The notes: a model not told the origin generated them from the letters alone. 45,921 bases of DNA from Dehalococcoidia bacterium (GCA_009841605.1 VXLM01000112.1:1-45921); one strand, 5' to 3'. Counted from the first letter of the stretch, positions 16,383 to 25,950 are shown. Translations and numbers: made by a program.

Positions 16383-17219
16383 ATGAAACTACAGGGCAAG
16401 AAGGCGCTCATCACGGGGTCGCGGCGGGGCATCGGAAGGGCAATTGCCCTTCGACTCGCGGAGGACGGCGCCGACATCGGCATCAACGACATCATTCGCG
16501 ACGAGACGGCGGAGGAGACCCTGCAGATGGTTCGCGACCTCGGCTCGAACGTGAGCTGGCACGAGGCGAACGTTGGCAAGAGCGCCGACATCAACCGCAT
16601 GATGGATGAGTTCATCGCCGAGCACGGGGGCATCGACATCCTCGTGAACAACGCCGTAGGCTCCATCAAGAACAGCTTCCTTGACATCACCGAGGAGGAC
16701 TGGGACTTCGAGATAGGCAACGCGCTCAAGGGGCCGTTTCTGGCGAACCAGCGCGCCGCACGCCAAATGATCGAGCAGGGTCGCGGCGGACGCCTCGTAT
16801 CCATCGCCAGCGTCCATGCCTTCTGGGCCAAGCCGTACAACCTCGTGTACAGCATCGCAAAGCAGGGCCTTATCCGCATGGCCATGAGCATGGCCGTCGA
16901 TCTGGCCGGACACGACATCACCTGCAACGCCGTCGCCCCTGGCTTGATCGACTCGCGCGTTCTGGCTCCAGAACAGGAGCACCTTCGCGCAGGGCCTGAG
17001 TACGCGCCGGACGTGGCCGCTGAGATCCCGCTGCGAACAGCCGGCGTTCCCAGGGACATCGCCAACGCCGTGGCGTTTCTGGCCTCCGACGAGGCGCGCT
17101 ACGTGAACGGGCAGTGCATCACCGTGGACGGCGGCATGACCATCGTCGGCCCTGGCCCCGGCAGTCACGACCCCGGAATCAGCAACATCTCCGCTGAGGA
17201 GATCGCCCGCACGAGGTAG
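16383..17219 (+). CDS. SDR family oxidoreductase
   Basis: A 278-residue short-chain dehydrogenase/reductase. The cofactor motif is TGSRRGIGRA, the NNAG motif reads NNAVG, and the catalytic part is SIASVHAFWAKPYNLVYSIAKQG, with Ser, Tyr and Lys in the usual spacing. The C-terminal YVNGQCITVDGGMT is the standard classical-SDR end, with about 20 extra residues. The 4-bp gap to the molybdopterin oxidase gene means they are almost certainly co-transcribed, so the two may oxidise successive intermediates; that is inference. Confidence 0.92.
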   Translation: MKLQGKKALITGSRRGIGRAIALRLAEDGADIGINDIIRDETAEETLQMVRDLGSNVSWHEANVGKSADINRMMDEFIAEHGGIDILVNNAVGSIKNSFLDITEEDWDFEIGNALKGPFLANQRAARQMIEQGRGGRLVSIASVHAFWAKPYNLVYSIAKQGLIRMAMSMAVDLAGHDITCNAVAPGLIDSRVLAPEQEHLRAGPEYAPDVAAEIPLRTAGVPRDIANAVAFLASDEARYVNGQCITVDGGMTIVGPGPGSHDPGISNISAEEIARTR

Positions 17220-17284
17220 ACGCAGCCATCAGCAAGGTCCTCCCAATCACCGCCTTCGCCGTTGGACTGGTTATCCTTTACTAC

Positions 17285-17569
17285 ATGTTCGAGGTGGGCT
17301 GGTTCAGTGGGCCTCTCACGGAGGATGACTCGGCGCTCTTGCTGTACTTGCTTGGCGGACTAGTCCTCTGTGTACTCTCGCTCATCGTGTGGGGCGTCCG
17401 CTCCGAGAGCAACCGTCATAGAAGGAGATGGGTGGCTCTCATCCTTGTGGCGATTCTTCTGATTATCCTCGGGGCTTGGTGGATCATCAGTCTCGGCCTG
17501 TTTATCGCCACCATTGGACTGGCACTGCTCATCTATTCGTCGGTAAGGCTGATGGCAACCCTTCGTTAG
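17285..17569 (+). CDS. Small multi-pass membrane protein
   Basis: Not recognised. The 94-residue product has three hydrophobic segments, about residues 17-39, 49-68 and 69-90, with a basic loop (SNRHRRR) after the first, which points to the cytoplasmic side. The same frame is open upstream to 17198 and would encode another hydrophobic stretch with VLPITAFAVGLVILYYM, but no ATG, GTG or TTG is present there. An ATC at 17228 lies 10 bases after GAGGT (17213-17217) at the end of the SDR gene, so a four-helix protein with a rare start is possible. Confidence 0.65.
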   Translation: MFEVGWFSGPLTEDDSALLLYLLGGLVLCVLSLIVWGVRSESNRHRRRWVALILVAILLIILGAWWIISLGLFIATIGLALLIYSSVRLMATLR

Positions 17570-17653
17570 GGCTTGGCCGGCACCCGTCTCGTAGCTTGTC
17601 GGAAGGTGAGTGGGGTACACTGGTGCAAGCATCGAACGGAGGAATCAACAGGA

Positions 17654-18847
17654 ATGGAACGATTGTCACTCAAAGATCTTCGTGAGCAGCTGCCGGTAAC
17701 GGAGGAGGTCGGGTACTTCCAGACGGGCACCTACGGCCCGACCCTGTCATCTGCCGTCAAGGCCGTGACGGACGCGATGGAATATGAGGCCCTGCACGGC
17801 CCGGCGCGCCCTGACACGCGGCAGTACATCATGGAGAAGGAGGAGGCCGCCAGGGGGCATCTGGCCGACCTTCTCAACGTCAACCCCGAAGAGATTGGCA
17901 TCGGCTCGAACACGACCCGTGCTATGCACAGGGTGCTCCGAAGTTTCGACTGGGGAGAGGGCGATGAGTTCGTCACGACCTCGCTGGAGCACGTCAGCAC
18001 GGCGGACGCCTCGCGCGGCCTCGAACAGGAGCGGGGAGTCAACGTCACGGTCGTCGAGGTGGACGAGAGCGACGCGGCGTTCATTGAGTCCCTGGACGGC
18101 GCTATCACGGAAGAGACGAAGCTCTTTCTGATTAGCCACATAGCCTCTCCCAACGGGCGCATCATGCCCGTCCGGGAGGCGGTCGACGTCGCGCACGAGA
18201 AGGGCGTTCCCGTGCTGGTGGACGCGGCGCAGTCGGTCGGGCAGATCCCGGTCGACGCGCAGGCGTTGGGCTGCGACTACCTCATCGGGTCGGGCCCGAA
18301 GTGGCTGCTCGGACCGATGGGAAGCGGCTACGTCTGGGTCTCGCCCGATCAGTCCGACACCTTCAGGCCCTACTTCACGCCCGACGTGGGCGCGTGGTCA
18401 AAGCCGGGCGCACCCGTGGCAGCTCCCACGGCGCGTTCAAGGGCGGAGTTCGGTACGTACAACCATCCACTCGTCATTGGGCTTGGACAGGCCGTCAAGA
18501 CGCTGATGAGCGTCGGGCTGGACACCATCCGAGACCATGCGGCGGACCTTTCAAAGACTCTGCGCGAAGAGATGCAGGACACGCCGGGCGTGAACGTGAT
18601 TACGCCGCTGGAGCCGGGCAAGTCGGCCGGCGTGACGACGCTCACTTTCGACGGCTACGGCGAAGAAGACATGCAGGGTCTGGTTCAGTGGCTCAACGAC
18701 GAGCGCAGCATTCTGGTGAAGGCCCAGTGGCTGACCGCGCCGCTTCAGCTTGACAAGATCGGGATGCGGATCTCCGTCGCGGGGTTCAACACCGAGGAAG
18801 AGGTGCGCCACCTCATCGACTCGATTCGGGACGGCATCCGAAGGTAA
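17654..18847 (+). CDS. Class V aminotransferase-fold protein
   Basis: A 397-residue PLP-dependent enzyme of the class V group (cysteine desulfurase / isopenicillin N epimerase-like). VGYFQTGTYGPT opens the domain, IGIGSNTTRAMHRVL is the phosphate-binding segment, VPVLVDAAQSVGQIPVD has the cofactor Asp, and LIGSGPKWLLGPMGSGY carries the expected Schiff-base Lys. No persulfide Cys loop of a desulfurase was recognised, so an epimerase or lyase is more likely. The ATG at 17654 is chosen because GGAGG lies about 11 bases upstream; a longer frame reaches 17573. It converges on the ABC transporter genes with only 17 bp between stops. Confidence 0.87.
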   Translation: MERLSLKDLREQLPVTEEVGYFQTGTYGPTLSSAVKAVTDAMEYEALHGPARPDTRQYIMEKEEAARGHLADLLNVNPEEIGIGSNTTRAMHRVLRSFDWGEGDEFVTTSLEHVSTADASRGLEQERGVNVTVVEVDESDAAFIESLDGAITEETKLFLISHIASPNGRIMPVREAVDVAHEKGVPVLVDAAQSVGQIPVDAQALGCDYLIGSGPKWLLGPMGSGYVWVSPDQSDTFRPYFTPDVGAWSKPGAPVAAPTARSRAEFGTYNHPLVIGLGQAVKTLMSVGLDTIRDHAADLSKTLREEMQDTPGVNVITPLEPGKSAGVTTLTFDGYGEEDMQGLVQWLNDERSILVKAQWLTAPLQLDKIGMRISVAGFNTEEEVRHLIDSIRDGIRR

Positions 18848-18864
18848 CGCCCGTTACTGCGACC

Positions 18865-19806
18865 CTACTCCCGGCGGCCTCTCAGGCGCGGATCGAGAAT
18901 GTCGCGCAGCCAGTCGCCGAGCAGGTTCGCGCCGAGCACGACCAGCATGATCGCTACCGCGGGGAAGTTCAGGTGCCAGGCGAGGGTTACGTAGTCCCGT
19001 GAATCGGCGATCATCTTGCCCCAAGTGGGGACGAGGGTGTTGACGCCAAGCCCCAGGAAGCTGAGGGCAGCCTCGGTGAGGATGAGACCGCCAAATGTCA
19101 GGCTGGCGCCCACGATGGCGGGCTGTATGGCGTTGGGCATAATGTGGCGGAGCATCATGCGCAGGTCGCCCACTCCCAGCGCCCTGGCGGCGTGAACGTA
19201 GTCCCTCTCGCGGATGCTGAGCACCTCGCCTCGTATGAGTCGCGCGAAGCCCACCCAACTGCCGAGGCCGAGGAAGACGATCATCTTGGCCAACTCGTTG
19301 TGTTGGGTTGGGACGAAAGGCAACTTAAAGTCTTGAAGAAAGGCAATGACCGCTATTAGTAGCACGAGGAACGGTATAGCTGTCTGCGTGTCCGCGATGC
19401 GCATGATAACGTCGTCGACCAGCCCCCCCTTGTAGCCCGCGAGGAGGCCGAGGAAGACGCCCGACACCAACCCAATGGTCAAGGCGGAAAAGGCGATGAT
19501 CAGCGACAACTGGGATCCTACGAGCATCCGGCTGAGGACATCGCGCCCCAGGTTATCCGTGCCCAAGAGTCCTACGCCGTTTTCAGAGTCGGCCCACACA
19601 GGCTTCGCCAAGGGGTTCTTGAGGTCGATGGCGACAGGGTCTTTGGGCGCGAGCCAGTTCCCGAATATAGAAGCAACGACAAAGGACACCATGATGAAGA
19701 TACCCACGATGCCAATGCGGTGAATCCAGATGCGACGCCAGATGCTCTTGCGAGGCGTGGAGCGGCTCCGTGATGCGGCGTCCGGTATGCCGACTGTTGC
19801 GTTCAT
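18865..19806 (-). CDS. Peptide-type ABC transporter permease (DppC/OppC-like)
   Basis: A 313-residue inner-membrane permease. It has an N-terminal first helix (IGIVGIFIMVSFVVASIF), the OppC-type periplasmic segment LLGTDNLGRDVLSRMLVGSQ, and several later helices. The cytoplasmic ATPase-contact loop is near AARALGVGDLRMMLRHIMPN. The gene starts 6 bp after the stop of the partner permease, so they are translated together. No ATPase gene is present in the cluster; it must be supplied from elsewhere. Confidence 0.94.
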   Translation of the reverse strand: MNATVGIPDAASRSRSTPRKSIWRRIWIHRIGIVGIFIMVSFVVASIFGNWLAPKDPVAIDLKNPLAKPVWADSENGVGLLGTDNLGRDVLSRMLVGSQLSLIIAFSALTIGLVSGVFLGLLAGYKGGLVDDVIMRIADTQTAIPFLVLLIAVIAFLQDFKLPFVPTQHNELAKMIVFLGLGSWVGFARLIRGEVLSIRERDYVHAARALGVGDLRMMLRHIMPNAIQPAIVGASLTFGGLILTEAALSFLGLGVNTLVPTWGKMIADSRDYVTLAWHLNFPAVAIMLVVLGANLLGDWLRDILDPRLRGRRE

Positions 19807-19812
19807 GGTCTT

Positions 19813-20748
19813 CTAACTGTGTCGAATTCTTGGATCGACCATGGCGTATACCAGGTCCATGATGAGAAAGATGAGCACGGTGATCGTTCCGAACAGAAGC
19901 ACGTCCAGGAAGAGGACGGGGTAGTCTCTGGCGGCGACGGCCTGGGCCATGAGATTGCCGACGCCCGGCCACGCGAACACGACCTCGACGACGACGACGG
20001 TGCCGAGCAGGTGGGGAAGTGAGGACACGACGACGGTGATGACGGAGATGCTGCCGTTCCGGAGCGCGTGCCGGAATATGACCAGACGCTGGCTCAGCCC
20101 CTTGGCCATGGCCGTGCGGATGTAGTCCTGACTGAGCGCTTCGAGCATCCCGGAGCGGCTTATCCTCGCGACCGTGGCGACAAGGCCGGTAGAAAGCGTT
20201 AACGCCGGCAGGATGATGTGCTTCCACGACCCCGTGCCGGAGGTGGGCAGCCACCCAAGATTAACGGAGAATAAGATGATGAGCATGATGGCGAGCCAGA
20301 ATTGGGGCACCACGATGCCGAAGACCGATATCCCCGTGGCGAGGTTGTCGAGGACGGAGCCTCGATTCAGCGCCGCGATGATACCCAAGGGGAGCCCCGC
20401 AACAACGCCGATGGCCGCGGCGAGCAGCCCGAGTCGGAGGCTGTTGGGCAAGCGATCGATGATGAGCTGTGTGGCGGGGATGCTGTACCGGAAGGAATAG
20501 CCGAATTCTCCGCGGGCAGCCCGTCCCCAGAAGAGGACGTATTGAATCAGAATGTGGCGGTCTAGGCCCAACTGCTTCTTCACACGCTGGTACTCGGCCT
20601 CGATCTCCTCCTGCGTGCGGTTTTCCTCGAGGCTGACGCCGAGGCTGGCGGGATCCCCTGAAACGCGAATCAGGAAGAAGACGACTGTGACTACGCTGAC
20701 AATGACAAACGCCGCCTGGATGAGGCGACGAACGATATAAGCACCCAT
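19813..20748 (-). CDS. Peptide-type ABC transporter permease (DppB/OppB-like)
   Basis: A 311-residue permease of the DppB/OppB type. MGAYIVRRLIQAAFVIVSVV is the characteristic first membrane segment. QLGLDRHILIQYVLFWGRAA, GEFGYSFRY and the later loop RTAMAKGLSQRLVIFRHALRN (ATPase contact) follow the family order. It lies between the substrate-binding lipoprotein gene (separated by a strong hairpin) and the second permease. Confidence 0.94.
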   Translation of the reverse strand: MGAYIVRRLIQAAFVIVSVVTVVFFLIRVSGDPASLGVSLEENRTQEEIEAEYQRVKKQLGLDRHILIQYVLFWGRAARGEFGYSFRYSIPATQLIIDRLPNSLRLGLLAAAIGVVAGLPLGIIAALNRGSVLDNLATGISVFGIVVPQFWLAIMLIILFSVNLGWLPTSGTGSWKHIILPALTLSTGLVATVARISRSGMLEALSQDYIRTAMAKGLSQRLVIFRHALRNGSISVITVVVSSLPHLLGTVVVVEVVFAWPGVGNLMAQAVAARDYPVLFLDVLLFGTITVLIFLIMDLVYAMVDPRIRHS

Positions 20749-20911
20749 CTAAGAGTCCTGCCTCCTCGAAAGGTCATTCCGCTTCCCCGCCGACTCGATA
20801 CGATAGCGACGAGGGCGGCTCATCACTGTCCATCTCATAGACCCCTCTATAGACGAGGTCCTGGACGCGGCATCCGCGCCCACGGACAGTGGGGAGGGCA
20901 TTCTAAACAAC

Positions 20912-20943
20912 GGGCGGGCGGGGCGACAAGGCCCCACCCGCCC
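20912..20943 (-). terminator. Strong GC hairpin between the binding-protein and permease genes
   Basis: Read on the minus strand, GGGCGGGTGGGGC pairs with GCCCCGCCCGCCC over 13 positions, including one G-U, around a 6-base loop, then GTTGTTT follows. It is 24 bp after the stop of the binding-protein gene. Placed here it can act as a partial terminator or as an mRNA 3'-end stabiliser that leaves binding protein in excess over permease. Confidence 0.65.
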
Positions 20944-20967
20944 GGAGCCGTTTTCAGTGTGTGGCCG

Positions 20968-22602
20968 TTATTCGGACGGTATCTGCAGTTCGAAGGACTT
21001 GGAGGCCGTGATGGCCGGCAGGTCCGGACCGTACGACAGCACCGACGGGATCGTGTAGGCGTGGAGGGCCTGAGCATCCTCGCAGATGTGCTCCGAGATC
21101 CTCTTGACCTCAGCCTCACGCTGGACCGGGTCCGTGATCTGTGCCTTGGCGTCTCTCATTTCCTTGTATGCAGGATCGGCGAGGCCGTTGCCCCACATGC
21201 TGGTCGTGTTGTCGGCCAGATACCAGTTCAGCCCGATGTTCATGATGCCTTCCGGCAGCGTCTGGTTGATGAGCTGCTGGAGCCACTCGGACGACTCGAG
21301 ATACTGGAGATCGACACTGACGCCTACTGCCGACCACTGGGCCACGAGGGCGTCCATGAGCGGCCTGTCGCGGAAGTACCGGGCGTTGGTGACCGAGCCC
21401 TTGATTGTAACGCCGTTGCCGTAGCCCGCCTCTTCCAGAAGCTGCTTGGCCTTGTCGGGGTCGTAATCGTACCGGCCTACGAGGTCAGGGTTGTAGCCGA
21501 AGCCGCCCGGGGCGACGATCTGGCACTGAAGCCGCGTGCCGTAACCGCCTGCGACGGTCTCGTAGATACCGTCCATGTCGACTGCGTAGAGGAGAGCCTG
21601 CCGCACCAGCTTGTTGGAGAGCGCCTCGCTCCGACCGTAGATGTTGAAGCCGATGTACATGCTCTGCGTGCTGTCGCCGACGAAGATATTGAAGCCGTCG
21701 GAGATCAGGCCAGGAACGTTTTCGGGCGGCGTAGCGGTGATTATGTCAAACTCACCTGCCTTGAGACCCGCAACACGGACTGCGGCCTCCGGCACGTGGC
21801 GGATCCTAATGTTCTTGATGACCGGCTTGGGGCCCGGGTTCTCTTCCCAGCGCGTCAGCTGGATGTAGTTGTCACGCTCCCACTCGACGAACTTGTAGGG
21901 GCCGGTGCCAACGGGCTCCTCAGAGTAGCCCGCGGGCCCGATCGCCTCGAGATGAGCGGGAGGAAGCGGCATGAACGTGAAAGCATTTGCCCACGTGTCG
22001 TCCACCTGCCGCAGCTTGAAGTGCAGCGTGTAGTCGTCGACAACCGTGACGGCGTCGTGGAGGGTGCCGATTCGGTCGTCCGGGTCCACGTATCGGTCGA
22101 GGCCGCGATAGGCCCAAGCGACCTCAGCCGTCTCGGACATCATCAGTTCAAAGCTCTTCAGCAGCCCGTGGGCGTCCAGGGTCTCGCCGTTGTGGAACGT
22201 GATGCCCTGCTTGAGCTTGAGCTCGACGGTGTCCGTGCTGCCGGGGATGAAGCCATAGGACTCGGCCAACTCGGGCTCGATCGCGCCGGTCTCGTCGTTC
22301 AGCGCGGCGAGCTGTCCGTAGATGAGTCGCGACGTGATGCGGCTCTGGAGCGACGGGATCACGTTGGCGACGAGGTTCGCCGGCAACGCGCCTACCGCGA
22401 TTGTGATCGATTCCGGATAAACCGGGGCCGCTTCCACTTCCTTGACAACTTCAACCTCTTTTGTTTCCGTAACCGTTTCCGTGACTACTCTCGTAACCTC
22501 GACCGGTACTTCCTTCTCGACTTCCCTCGTGCAGGCCACGCCGATCGCGAGAACGACCGCCATGACTGCCAAGAGAAGCATACTCAACTTCGGTGCCTTC
22601 AT
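20968..22602 (-). CDS. ABC transporter substrate-binding lipoprotein (family 5)
   Basis: A 544-residue extracytoplasmic binding protein for peptides or similar solutes. The signal peptide ends in a lipobox, LAIGVAC, so it is lipid-anchored at Cys24. A linker of about 30 residues, rich in Glu, Val, Thr and Lys, precedes the globular domain, a style common in Chloroflexota. Family 5 features include LKQGITFHNGETLDAHGLL, the segment EPVGTGPYKFVEW, and VRQALLYAVDMDGI. GGAGGAG and AGGAGAG lie before the ATG. The two permease genes follow on the same strand, and a glycosyl-hydrolase-like gene precedes it by 173 bp. Confidence 0.94.
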   Translation of the reverse strand: MKAPKLSMLLLAVMAVVLAIGVACTREVEKEVPVEVTRVVTETVTETKEVEVVKEVEAAPVYPESITIAVGALPANLVANVIPSLQSRITSRLIYGQLAALNDETGAIEPELAESYGFIPGSTDTVELKLKQGITFHNGETLDAHGLLKSFELMMSETAEVAWAYRGLDRYVDPDDRIGTLHDAVTVVDDYTLHFKLRQVDDTWANAFTFMPLPPAHLEAIGPAGYSEEPVGTGPYKFVEWERDNYIQLTRWEENPGPKPVIKNIRIRHVPEAAVRVAGLKAGEFDIITATPPENVPGLISDGFNIFVGDSTQSMYIGFNIYGRSEALSNKLVRQALLYAVDMDGIYETVAGGYGTRLQCQIVAPGGFGYNPDLVGRYDYDPDKAKQLLEEAGYGNGVTIKGSVTNARYFRDRPLMDALVAQWSAVGVSVDLQYLESSEWLQQLINQTLPEGIMNIGLNWYLADNTTSMWGNGLADPAYKEMRDAKAQITDPVQREAEVKRISEHICEDAQALHAYTIPSVLSYGPDLPAITASKSFELQIPSE

Positions 22603-22775
22603 CTCTCCTGTTCTCCTCCGTTTCTTGATTCCAAAATTCCTGATGCCTACGTTACCGAACGTTCAAACGTGCCTGTAATTCCGAAATGAATGGGCGGCCT
22701 AGTTCCGGATGCGTCGCAACGTGACTTGCGTTGCTCGGCGTTGGCCTGCCGGGGCTTCATGGGCGGGTAAGACGT

Positions 22776-23861
22776 CTACAGCCGGGTGAACTCCTTGAGC
22801 ACGTGCCAGAAGTCGAGCTGCTCGACGCCGTGCGTCCGATATATGCCGACGGCGTCCGCGCCGTTGTCCATGGCGATGCGTCCCGCTTCGATCATGAGGT
22901 CGGGCTCCTGGAAACTGCCGGGGTGGTAGCACGACAGCTCGGCGATCACGCGGCAGCGCCCGTTGATGACGGTCGCGGCGTGGTTCATCTGCCTTTCAAG
23001 AGCGTCCAGATCCGAGTTCGTGCGGAACCAGAAGAAGAGCTCGTCGAATGCTCCCGCGTCGACCCACGAGGGCCAGTCGTGCAGCAGCTTGAGGTAGTCG
23101 TCCTGCTCTCCGGCGATCATCGTCGCCGAGAAGACGGTGTCGGGCTTGGCGGCCTTTACGGCGTCCCGCGCCTCCACCATGAACCGCGTGACGTAGTCCG
23201 CGCGGAACTGCAGCCAGTCGGGGTCGTCGTTCGGCAGGTCGAAGGGGTTCTTGCCGTACTCTTCCCGGAATGCGTTGACGATGATGTCCTCGTACCCGTA
23301 AGGGACAGCGCCGTTCTCGTCCTCGTTGCCGAGAACGAACTCGACCTGCAGGCCGCTTCCCTTCGTGGACAGCAGCGGCTCAACGAACTGCTGGGCCTGC
23401 TCCGCCCTCACTTCCGGGAATGCGAGGCTGAGATAGAGGTCCTCGCCGGGTTGGAGGACGTACGAGCGCTCGCGGGTGAGGCTGCGGTACTCCGGATGCT
23501 TCGTTGCGAAGTCGGAGGCCGTGGTATTGATCTGAGGGTTATCGTAAATGGGGCGATGTTTGTCGAGGATCGCCCTGGCTTCGTCTGCGTCTACGGGTGG
23601 ACGCAGGAAGTCCAACGACCAGCCGTACGTGACCCTCGCCCATCCGTGGCGAGGGAAGGAGTTGTAGTTTACATAGGGGTGAACGTCGATTCCGTGGCTA
23701 TTGGCGACCTCGGTGAGGGTTAGAGTCTTGTCGCCGCCAATGATTCGGGATACGCCCGCGTCGACGCACTTGCGTATCCATATGTCCATGTCATCACGAA
23801 AGCTTGGATCCAACGGCCCGCTCGGAACGACCGGCGGGCCCCAAAGCATGACTTCCGCCAA
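22776..23861 (-). CDS. Uncharacterised TIM-barrel-like (glycosyl-hydrolase-like) protein
   Basis: About 361 residues. Not firmly recognised; the layout resembles glycosyl-hydrolase-like proteins: a barrel strand in GIDVHPYVNYNSFPRHGWAR, Trp/Asp-rich repeats of strand and helix, and a late ADAVGIYRTHGVEQLDFW segment. No signal peptide is seen. The start is placed at a TTG (23861) because GGAGG is 7 bases upstream; an ATG at 23849 is an alternative. It is upstream of, and co-directional with, the ABC transporter genes, so a role in the use of the transported compound is possible, but nothing proves it. Confidence 0.65.
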   Translation of the reverse strand: MAEVMLWGPPVVPSGPLDPSFRDDMDIWIRKCVDAGVSRIIGGDKTLTLTEVANSHGIDVHPYVNYNSFPRHGWARVTYGWSLDFLRPPVDADEARAILDKHRPIYDNPQINTTASDFATKHPEYRSLTRERSYVLQPGEDLYLSLAFPEVRAEQAQQFVEPLLSTKGSGLQVEFVLGNEDENGAVPYGYEDIIVNAFREEYGKNPFDLPNDDPDWLQFRADYVTRFMVEARDAVKAAKPDTVFSATMIAGEQDDYLKLLHDWPSWVDAGAFDELFFWFRTNSDLDALERQMNHAATVINGRCRVIAELSCYHPGSFQEPDLMIEAGRIAMDNGADAVGIYRTHGVEQLDFWHVLKEFTRL

Positions 23862-24103
23862 TTCGCAACCTCCCAATGTTCAATCAATGTAATTCTACGT
23901 TCCGGGCCGGAAGGTTTCACAAATGCGTCGTCCGTTTGAACCTGCCCAGACCGCCGTAGACACACCGCGCGATAGTACATGGGCATTGTTTACGATGTCA
24001 ACCTTTACCTACTCGCAGCCGCATCAAAAGCTTCTCAATTGCCTCTGTTAGCTCCCTTTTCTGGCTTTGGTGAAACGGCGACATTTCGCGCATCCGCGCC
24101 CAC

Positions 24104-25585
24104 CTACTCCCTGCCCAGCGTGACGGGCCCGAAATACGTTCCTACGTGCCTCCGTTCCCACCAGTGGCCGGTTTCACGTCGCGCTCCGTAGTCGGAGATC
24201 GTGTACAGGTACAGCTCGGCCTTGATGTAGCGCGGGGGCGACTCAGGAAACGGGTTCTCGGCCAGCAGTCCTGTGACGGACGGCGACCCCTCCAGCAGCC
24301 GGAGCGCAAATGCCTGGAACCAGCCGCTGACGCGATTGGGATTGAGCGCGGCGAACCACATCTGCCAGTCGAGGCGCGGCTGATGCGGCGCGACGAAACT
24401 TGGACGACGGGCGAGATCGCCGGGCTTGTGCTTGAACTCGTAGGTTCGCCACTCCATCCCGTCGTTCGATCCCTGCACGATGATCTCAGGGCGCAAGGTC
24501 GTCATCACGGCGAAGAGGCCATAGCCGTTCACGGTATGGAACGGGGATATCCACCGTATGGCCGCAGCGGTCGGTCCCGGATAGCTGCCCGCAAACGTCC
24601 CCCACAGTTGCAGGCCGCCGACTATGAGGACGAACGCCGCAATGGTGGCCATCGCTCCGGTCAGGACCCGCTGCGGGCGAGTGAAGGTCGGGAAACGGGG
24701 GACGAACCGCCTGACTCTTTCAGGTGTCCTTTGGAGCAGGTCGTCGTCGAGCAGGAACACGCACAGGATGATCGAGAGAAGGTTGAAGAAGGTGTAGTTG
24801 CCCGTGACAGCGATAACGATGTTTAGCCCCGTGAAACAGGCCGCCGCGAAGAACCGGAGTGGACGAGGGCCGAACACCATGAACGGCACAACCATCTCCA
24901 CGAAGAACACCCCTCCGACGGCCAACCTGTGAAACCCCTCCGGCAGGTGGTGGGCGTACCACGCAACCCAGGTTGGCAGAGGCTGCGTCTCGTAGTGGTA
25001 CGTCAGTGCCGTTAGCGAGCTCCACGTCGGGTCGTCGCTCAGGAGCTTGACCGCGCCCGAAAGGAACCAGAATCTAAACATCAGCGCGCGGAAGAGCCAG
25101 ACCAGCGCGGGACCGGGTATGGCGAGGAAGATCGAGAGAAATCCGACCTCCAGTAGCAGCGTGTCCCACTGGTACGACATGAACACCTGCCCTACCGACA
25201 CGAAGGAGAGATAGAGCGTGTATAGCGCGACGAGCGCGGTCCGATGCAGGAAACCGACGATCAGGCAGACCGAGAGCGCCAGCCCTGCGATCATGCCGAT
25301 AGTGAGCGCTACGTCCGATGCGGACACCCAGAACACGGTGGGGACGAGCCGGTACGAGTCAGATCCGAATATGTCACGGACTCTCTCCAGGAACTCGGAG
25401 GCGGGCAAAATGCCGTCCGCCCCCACCAGACCCGCCATCTGCACACCGAAGGAAGCGAACGCGATGAGATAGACGACGCCCAGCAACCGTACGAACACCG
25501 CGCGGACCAGCGCGTAGGAGTCCGGGGACGGGTGAATGACGGCGTTTAGGAGCGTTCGGAGTTGCATGCTCGTTGGTTCCAACAT
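24104..25585 (-). CDS. Lipase maturation factor-like membrane protein
   Basis: A 493-residue multi-pass protein. The lipase maturation factor family hallmarks are clear: FRFWFLSGAVKLLSDDPTWS, TYHYETQPLPTWVAWYAHH, and in the C-terminal soluble domain YEFKHKPGDLARRPSFVAPH followed by QPRLDWQMWFAALN. In animals the family helps lipases fold in the ER; the bacterial role is unknown. Six or more hydrophobic helices lie in the first 330 residues. The ATG at 25585 is chosen because AAAGG is just upstream; a further in-frame start at 25618 would overlap the palindromic repeat at 25611. Confidence 0.88.
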   Translation of the reverse strand: MLEPTSMQLRTLLNAVIHPSPDSYALVRAVFVRLLGVVYLIAFASFGVQMAGLVGADGILPASEFLERVRDIFGSDSYRLVPTVFWVSASDVALTIGMIAGLALSVCLIVGFLHRTALVALYTLYLSFVSVGQVFMSYQWDTLLLEVGFLSIFLAIPGPALVWLFRALMFRFWFLSGAVKLLSDDPTWSSLTALTYHYETQPLPTWVAWYAHHLPEGFHRLAVGGVFFVEMVVPFMVFGPRPLRFFAAACFTGLNIVIAVTGNYTFFNLLSIILCVFLLDDDLLQRTPERVRRFVPRFPTFTRPQRVLTGAMATIAAFVLIVGGLQLWGTFAGSYPGPTAAAIRWISPFHTVNGYGLFAVMTTLRPEIIVQGSNDGMEWRTYEFKHKPGDLARRPSFVAPHQPRLDWQMWFAALNPNRVSGWFQAFALRLLEGSPSVTGLLAENPFPESPPRYIKAELYLYTISDYGARRETGHWWERRHVGTYFGPVTLGRE

Positions 25586-25610
25586 AAAAGACCTTTGAGT
25601 AACCCCGGAG

Positions 25611-25744
25611 CCTGTCATTCCGAATGAAGCGTAGCGGAATGAGGAATCTGGATCATTTTCCTCAAGGCGGAGTTCCGTAGTTGGAACGCCCCGTAGGAAG
25701 GTTGCAAGGCATTTTAGATTCCTCGCTGCGCTCGGAATGACAGG
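25611..25744. repeat. Palindromic repeat (CCTGTCATTCCGA type)
   Basis: CCTGTCATTCCGAATGAAGC on the left pairs with GCGCTCGGAATGACAGG at the right end (perfect at the outer 11 bases), with GAGGAATCT / AGATTCCTC inside. Same family as 6021-6109 and 27223-27354. It lies in the region between the divergent genes at 25585 and 26045, which holds no gene. Confidence 0.75.
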
Positions 25745-25843
25745 CTGTTATATAAGTTTCACAAAGACATCCACGTCGAGAATTGGTCGTATCGTATGCC
25801 TCGAGACCTGTCGCTTCAACCTGAGCAACTTCACACCCCGCGC

Positions 25844-25950
25844 GCCCTTCGACAAGCTCAGGCCGAACGGGGCGGTTCGGGAGGAAGTAACTGCCTCCAA
25901 GTTCACCCCTTTTTTCCCACTCTGCGCTCTCTGCGCCCTCTGTGGTGAAT
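25844..25950. repeat. Fragments of two further dispersed repeats
   Basis: CCCTTCGACAAGCTCAGGC (25844 on) matches one arm of the repeats at 841 and 5900. CTCTGCGCTCTCTGCGCCCT (25919 on), continuing with CTGTGGTGAAT, is another short repeat type frequent in intergenic regions of many bacteria. Together with the palindrome at 25611 they account for most of the 458-bp gap upstream of the PEBP gene. Confidence 0.5.
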
